Positions 58,520 through 64,000 of a stretch of DNA of 64,000 bases are shown here, in pieces. A model generated the notes under the pieces. That model made no database searches and was not told where the DNA came from. It saw only the letters and a list, made by a program, of their open reading frames with translations. The DNA is taken from NCBI GenBank assembly GCA_008973525.1, contig WACJ01000009.1:62001-126000 (forward strand). The letters are read 5' to 3'. Numbering within the stretch: the stretch's first letter is position 1; each line of letters begins with the position of its first letter. The translations under genes were made by a program, and so were the position numbers. This DNA is from Stenopsyche tienmushanensis (Eukaryota; Arthropoda; Insecta; Trichoptera; Stenopsychidae).

Positions 58520-58735
58520 AACAATAAGTTGGCAAAGTGTTATTGCAATCGAATGAACGGTATGGCAGCGCATTAAATACAGACAAACAAACATTATTTT
58601 TTATATATTAGACTATGCCTGTGTTATTTGCGGAATCTTCAGCAATAAATGGACGAAGTTTTATTGCAATCTGATGTATGGTATGGCAGCGCATTTCGAA
58701 CGAACAAAACCCAATTCATTTTTATAATGACACAT
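58520..58735 (-). mobile_element. Two consecutive Helitron 5'-end fragments
   Basis: On the minus strand one fragment starts at about 58612 (TCTAATATATAAAAAATAAT, then GTTTGTTTGTCTG and AATGCGCTGCCATACCG). Another starts at about 58735 (TTATAAAAATGAATTGGG, then AATGCGCTGCCATACC). Both are related to 802-1042 and 3030-3276. Together with the mini-Helitron they give three same-orientation Helitron ends within 450 bases. Confidence 0.58.
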
Positions 58736-58864
58736 AGATAAAATTAAAACCAATAATTTAACTAAGAATGTTATAGCTACGAGAATTAATGTATTTTTGT
58801 GAGGTTCACACAAAGACGATCAACTGGATAGCCAATATCTGGTCCATTACTGTGTGAAAACGCA

Positions 58865-59520
58865 TTTTTTTAAATCAAAATTAAATGGAGATTTCACCTT
58901 CAAAGCAAGTTCGATCTGGTTTGAAAAATTCAAAGGATGACATGGTAATAGGAAACTTGAAATTCATGGCGTACAGCTTTCTGCTGACATGCCTTCAGCA
59001 AACACATTCATTGACACATTAAAGCTATTTGTGGAGAATGGAGTAATTCGACGAAGAATGAGAAATTCCGGCTTGAGAAATGGAGCTTGTGTTCTTCTGG
59101 AGCAGAGAATTGAAGAAAAAAAATGCTTTGTCTAGCTTGTCACCATCATATAATGGAAATTATATTAGAAGCTGTAGTGAGTCAAAAGCTTGGTCCATCA
59201 AGTGCTCCTGATATCTAATTTTTTAAAAGGTTTAAGAAGAGTTGGGATAAAATTGATCAAAGTGATTTTAAAACATTAATCTATGATACCACATTCTTAA
59301 ATATGATAGAAAATGTTGCAGACTTTATTATACTCGAATACAACTTACAAATATATCAACCTCGAGATGACTATAAAGAGCTGCTGAATCTCTCCATCAT
59401 TTACTTTGGAGGAATTTCTGAAAAAGAGTTTAATTCAGGAAGCTTGCTGATCTTCACCGTGCTAAATGGATGGCTAAATCTATGTATTGCTTGAAGATTT
59501 ATCTATTTAAGTAGCATTTT
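58865..59520 (+). pseudogene. Decayed unclassified transposon ORF
   Basis: Pieces in different frames read FEKFKG, RKLEIHGVQLSADMPSA; then CHHHIMEIILEAVVSQKLGP, SSAPDI; FKRFKKSWDKIDQSDFKT; LQIYQPRDDYKELLNLSIIY, FGGI; and near the end LADLHRAKWMAKSMYCLKIY, LFK. The order of a HH-xxE block, a GPSSxP block, a QPRDDY(R/K)EL block and an HxAKWMAK block is one I associate with an uncharacterised repeat-encoded protein family in arthropods. At least three frame changes and a stop break it. Confidence 0.55.
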
Positions 59521-62409
59521 AACCTGACGAAAAACAAGAGAAAGGAGTGAAAGATGTATGTATTTTTACAGTAATAATATATACAAAATACTGGTTACAA
59601 GCCTGAAATTCTACTGTACATTCAGTGTATTATATAAAATACTATTTTTAAGATATTTTTTATTTTATAAGAATTATTTTGTATTTAAAAAAAAACTATG
59701 TATATTGTGCGTATTTAGCGCATGCGTATGATCATTTACAATAGAAGGTTTTTTGTATTTTTTTCATGATGATTTTAGAACTTTGTACGATTAAAGCTCT
59801 AGTATGGTATTAATAGGTACCAAAAAACTCTTTCGGTACAACATAATTAAAATTAATTGCTTAAAGAATATGAATAAGCGGAATAATTAATTGTTAATAA
59901 TTATTTAATTAAATTTCGTTAAGTAATTAAGAACGCCTCTTTCGAATCCCACTCATTGGCATACGTTCTCTTTTGCCTTAATAAGGCAAAGGTAACGATG
60001 AGTATTAATAATTACGATCTAATGTGAGGGCAACAATTTTCCGACATTCAATAAGGTTCAAGGCTGTTCTGTGCTGGAAAATTATTATTTACTCAGCAAT
60101 TATTAAACATATTTGACCCAAGACTACACGTGTAAGGCCCTAAGTAAATATGTCGTGCTAAGCAAAAAAAGGCGCTTTTTTTGAATTACAGTAAATATAT
60201 TTAAAAAATGCTTAGCATCGTAAAGTAGCCTCATCCCATTGAAACTTTTCCTTAAATATTTTTTGCAGATTTATTTTTACTAACTATGCAAAAAAATATA
60301 ATAATTTCGTTGTTGCATCGGCCAACAATGCAAAACGCAGAGCATTTCAAATCTTCCAAGCGCATTTACGCCCGCAAATTAATCATTTGCAAGCAGACGT
60401 TGCTCTGCAAATTTAGGGGCAAAAATACGAGGGGTCGGAAAAGATCAATAAGAATTTCCTCAAAATGAAATCAATGGTATGACAAACGCGCTAAGTGCCT
60501 AGTCATCTTGAGGCTTTCACGTCAACCCTTGTGTAATTTTCAAATTCACCGGGGTGAAAATCTTGACAAAGTTTATTCGAAAATGTAAACATGATTGACA
60601 GCTGAAGAGATGAATCATCATCTGCTTTATACAAAAGCCTTTTCAAAATTTTAACGTAGATTATTAACGACGATAGCGTGACACTAAGACGAAGTTACTT
60701 ACATAAATGAGAAAAATCAAGGCGAGATTCTTTTTGTTCGCGAAAATCTCCCGTCGAATTTTATTTTCGACTCGCGAAATGAATAAAAATGGTCCATCTC
60801 TTGTATAATGTCGCTTTTTGTATTTAGCAAAATTAATTTCAATTTCTCATCGATGTCACTATACAGCCATCAATCATATTTCAAAAATATAATAATGTTC
60901 CTTTGGATCTCCAACAATCGATCATGTTAATAAAATTACTAATTCTATTTAAAGTCTATTCTATTTAAAGTTATGTTAAGGAAGAAACTGTAATGTAATT
61001 AAAAACGTCGAATTAATATTAATATATAATATGTAGGGCTTATACAAAAACCGAAATTCTTCAAAACCGGTTTTTGGTTTTCATTTTTCTAACGAAACCG
61101 GTTTCCAACGAAAAATAAAATTGAAATAACGGATATAATAAGATGATTCGAATTTTATTCAATATTTAAAGCATTACACAGATTTTTCTTTATAAGATTT
61201 ATTTTTGCCACGAAATTGGGATACATCCTTGTTAACCCTTTGAGTAGTGAGCTAATTTTAAATCATCATAAACTTATAAAAATTATAAACACTGTGGATA
61301 GCAAACAATATTCAGTTATTTCTTTAAGTAACAATAAAACATATACTTGAAATCGATTCATTGTTTCATTCACATATCATTATTAGTCGATAAATTTGGG
61401 TTAACGATCTATACAATCGTATGTAACATACTCTCTCCGTCTTCGTCTCCCATTCACAATCTCCGACTTGCAAGACTCTCTCCGTCTCTGTTTCTCTCCA
61501 AACTATGTCTCCAGTCAAAAGCTCAACGCGTAAGAGTGCTCATTCTGAATCACTGGAATTTAGACACAACTCTTTGTCTTACCTCTTTAATTGAAAATTC
61601 CATGTTTTTAAGCAAGTGCAAACATATTTTTTTTCCAATAAAGTTTTTGAATTTTGCAGCCTTTTGTAAAGATAAGAATTAATTCCGAGAAAGGTTCAAA
61701 ATTATCTTCTTATAAGTGCACGAGAACGTGCTGTCAAGTGAACAATTCAATATTTTTCGTCCAAAATTCTTAAATAATGAACATTTAATTTTTATATTCA
61801 AAACAGAATTTTCAGAGAAAAAAAACCGGTACTCGAAGCCAGAAGTAGATGGTTAAAAAATAATAATTAAACCCAGCTTAACTAGCAAAAGCGTTGTTGT
61901 GTGGGCTTGCTGAAATATGTCCTTCCGAGGGTTCATCCATTTTGCATTAATCAATCCAAATTAAACGACAAGGACAAATTTATATTGAATTCAATCAATT
62001 TTAACGAAAACCTGACGAGAAAATAAAATGAACCAAAACCACACACCATAAAAACATATAAATAGCAAGGTTATATGGTCTGTTGTACAATTTTTACAAA
62101 CGTCACATTTGGATTATAATTTTTTCATAAGCTAAAAATATTTCATTTTAAATGTAAATTCTTGATAGACCGAATGAAAAGGGTTTTATTTCACTGAATC
62201 GCAATGATTTTATTTGGACATTTAGCTTATTCATTTCCGAGCGATTTCACGGAAGCAAAATGATATCAGATGACGTTGTTTGAGACTTCATGTAGCTCGC
62301 ATGGGGCATATCAAAAATGTATTACACTATTTATGTCTGTTCTGAATCTCCTCCCTCCAATTGTCTCGTATAAAATCTTGCAATGGATCTGCTGCCATTT
62401 GGATTTTAA
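59521..62409. other. Intergenic, no gene recognised
   Basis: AT-rich DNA with unrecognised frames, the longest 111 codons at 61347-61682. A palindrome-rich AAAACCGGTTTTTGG patch at 61065-61100 and an AAAACCGG remnant near 61820 may be the ends of a decayed element, but they are not convincing. Confidence 0.4.
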
Positions 62410-62615
62410 CCTTTTTCTAACGATGATAGATTCACTACACATCGATCCTTATATGGGTAATATCGATATGAAATGTAATAGATACGGGATTCAGAATTTT
62501 TGTATTCCTCCGCAATATAATTACGAACTACATTAAAGTATTATAGTATAAAAGTATTCATCTGCAGCGACGGAAATAAATAATTTGTTGGTAAATCGGG
62601 AATTTTCAGTTAAAA
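62410..62615 (+). mobile_element. BED-type hAT interior fragment
   Basis: It shares TTCAGAATTTTTGTATTCCT, AAGTATTCATCTGCAGCGAC and GAAATAAATAATTTGTTGG with 14270-14480 (inverted) and 36400-36570. Neither the CCCGGG arrays nor the transposase motif is present. Confidence 0.6.
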
Positions 62616-63686
62616 AGATGTAGCAGCAAGTAAGTTCAGCTATGTATATTTAACCACAATGATGATGGGGTCCACAAAGGCTAGATGCATTTCATTATCT
62701 TTCTCTTGATTCTTTATCGTCATCACATCGAAAATAAATTAAGGAAAAGTACATAATTTTTATGAGTGGTGCTATTCATAGCTTCGAATACACTTAAATA
62801 TATATAGGATATACTTGATGTCTAAATATGAAGTTGGAACGATATTTGACTGACTTTTTTTTTACCGAAATGTGACTAGCATATCGCTCGCATTGTTGTG
62901 AGACTTCAAGATACTTTTGTGAAGGAGGACATTCGTACTCCTTTAAAAACGATATTTTTTGTGAAGAGTGCTTTCAGTCACTCAATCCTGCGTCACTTTG
63001 ACAACACTGTCTCGTCGAGGGAAACAAGGTGATTGTAAAAGGAAAATCGTGTTATAAGTGTCTATGGATAGACGCTATAATACGATCTTCGTGTTATAAA
63101 ACACCATCCGGGTGGAAATTCAATTTGGAAAAGGAAAACTTTTTCACCGCGCAGTTTTAATAGAATGACAGCCAGACTGGCTGATATTTTTAATTGAGAT
63201 GTATGCGAAAAAGTTGCTTTAGTAAGGAGTGTAAAAATGTTTATAATGCCGGATGATTCCGTTCCTCTGCCAAGCAAGTACGTTATTTATCACTGAAATG
63301 CTTTTCATTTAATATATCGCCGGACAACTAAGCTCGTGGATGATGGAGAATCGCCTCACTTTCAATTTAATTATTTTTTAAAGTAAAAACTCAAATTGTG
63401 ATGGAAATAATGCTCAAAGCATTTTTCGTTGTAAGAGTATTAAAATTTCATTTTATAATAAGAATCTAAAATATCACAGGAAAAACTATAATATTGTCAA
63501 AATAAATCGTATGTCAAAATAAGAAAATGTGATAACAATACAAAACTTATTTGTTATCTTTAAGGTGCTGTCTATATTATCAAAATCATCAGACTCAGAT
63601 CAAAAAATATTATAGGGCTTTTTTTGTGGCGGTTTCCTAATGCCACCCATTTGTAGTTAAGTTAAGATAGTATTATTTAAATTATT
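62616..63686. other. Intergenic, no gene recognised
   Basis: No motif, terminal repeat or RNA gene could be supported. The minus-strand frame at 63062-63277 is unrecognised. Confidence 0.4.
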
Positions 63687-64000
63687 AGGAGTGCAAATTA
63701 GTTCGGTCCGTTTTCAAAAGATAGCTTTGGCTGTTATGAATATTTCGTAGTGACAGCTAACTTCAGTGGTTTCAAAGAAGCTGGATATCTGTCAATAATA
63801 TTAAGTTTGTACTGAGGTTTTATAATAAACCCTGTTTTTTACTGATGTCAAAAAGTTCGTAGACAAGGAATTGGAAGCATGAATCGATGAAGATCCGAGT
63901 CAAATGCAAGAGAAGCTTGCAGAATCGTTAAGAGTGACTCAGCAAGCAGTTTATGTACGATTGAAATCCATCAAAATTATTCAAAAAGCAAGACAATTGA
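63687..64000 (+). mobile_element. Mariner-like element, 5' part (runs off the window)
   Basis: A TIR-like start, TTAGGAGTGCAAATTAGTTC, follows a TA. About 155 bases later a transposase N-terminus begins. The 3' part lies beyond the window end. Confidence 0.65.
63844..64000 (+). pseudogene. Mariner transposase N-terminus with stop (partial)
   Basis: The frame reads DVKKFVDKELEA, a TGA stop, IDEDPSQMQEKLAESL, then RVTQQAVYVRLKSIKIIQKA. This is the first helix-turn-helix of mariner transposases, which binds the terminal repeats (usual pattern DEDPxQTQxELAxxLxVTQQAV). The in-frame TGA after EA interrupts it. The catalytic domain would lie to the right of the window. Upstream codons before 63844 are not clear, so the true start is uncertain. 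Confidence 0.78.

Noticed and set aside
1..64000. CRISPR arrays, bacterial operons or viral genomes
   Set aside because: No regularly spaced direct repeats, no tightly packed genes and no viral gene order. The short tandem signals are microsatellites or transposon ends.

Overview
This is an AT-rich stretch of animal nuclear DNA, most likely from an insect. The reasons are genes split by short introns with GT-AG junctions, a secreted M14A zinc carboxypeptidase family of the digestive type common in insects, and a dense load of eukaryotic transposons (Helitron, hAT, Tc1/mariner, TTAA-target piggyBac-like, PIF/Harbinger-like and a Jockey-type LINE). I see no bacterial operons, ribosome binding sites, CRISPR arrays, rRNA genes or convincing tRNA genes. 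The order is not fixed by the sequence. A dipteran such as a gall midge is plausible but is only inference. The only intact genes I can support lie at 43.3-54.4 kb, all on the minus strand. Three head-to-tail carboxypeptidase genes each have six exons and encode 417 residues with signal peptide, propeptide and complete catalytic residues. A fourth, broken relative lies downstream at 41.3-42.4 kb. The last two genes are part of a 4,337-base tandem repeat that is almost perfectly identical, so the duplication is very recent, or an assembly artefact. The first intact gene is a patchwork: its 5' half matches the others almost perfectly and its 3' half has diverged. The left two thirds (1-41 kb) is a transposon graveyard. 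It holds inverted Helitron 5' ends (0.8-3.3 kb), a decayed hAT transposase (4.2-5.2 kb), a TTAA element with palindromic subterminal repeats (7.4-8.0 kb), and a Helitron with both termini and a broken Pif1-type helicase interrupted by a foldback MITE (10.2-13.3 kb). It also holds a BED-hAT derivative with ATCCCGGGAT arrays (13.8-14.8 kb), two TTAA MITEs in opposite orientation (18.5 and 24.7 kb), an inverted pair of unclassified transposase remnants (29.3 and 33.2 kb), and a deleted mariner beside a second BED-hAT copy (35.7-36.8 kb). Right of the gene cluster come a 5'-truncated Jockey-like LINE (54.8-56.5 kb), a cluster of Helitron ends (58.3-58.7 kb), a decayed unclassified transposase (58.9-59.5 kb), a hAT fragment (62.4 kb) and the 5' end of a mariner that runs off the window (63.7-64.0 kb). 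The three intact enzymes probably share one job: secreted as zymogens and activated by removal of the propeptide, they would trim hydrophobic C-terminal residues from peptides, as gut carboxypeptidases A do. Copies 3 and 4 carry a Gly to Trp change next to the specificity pocket, which may mark functional divergence.
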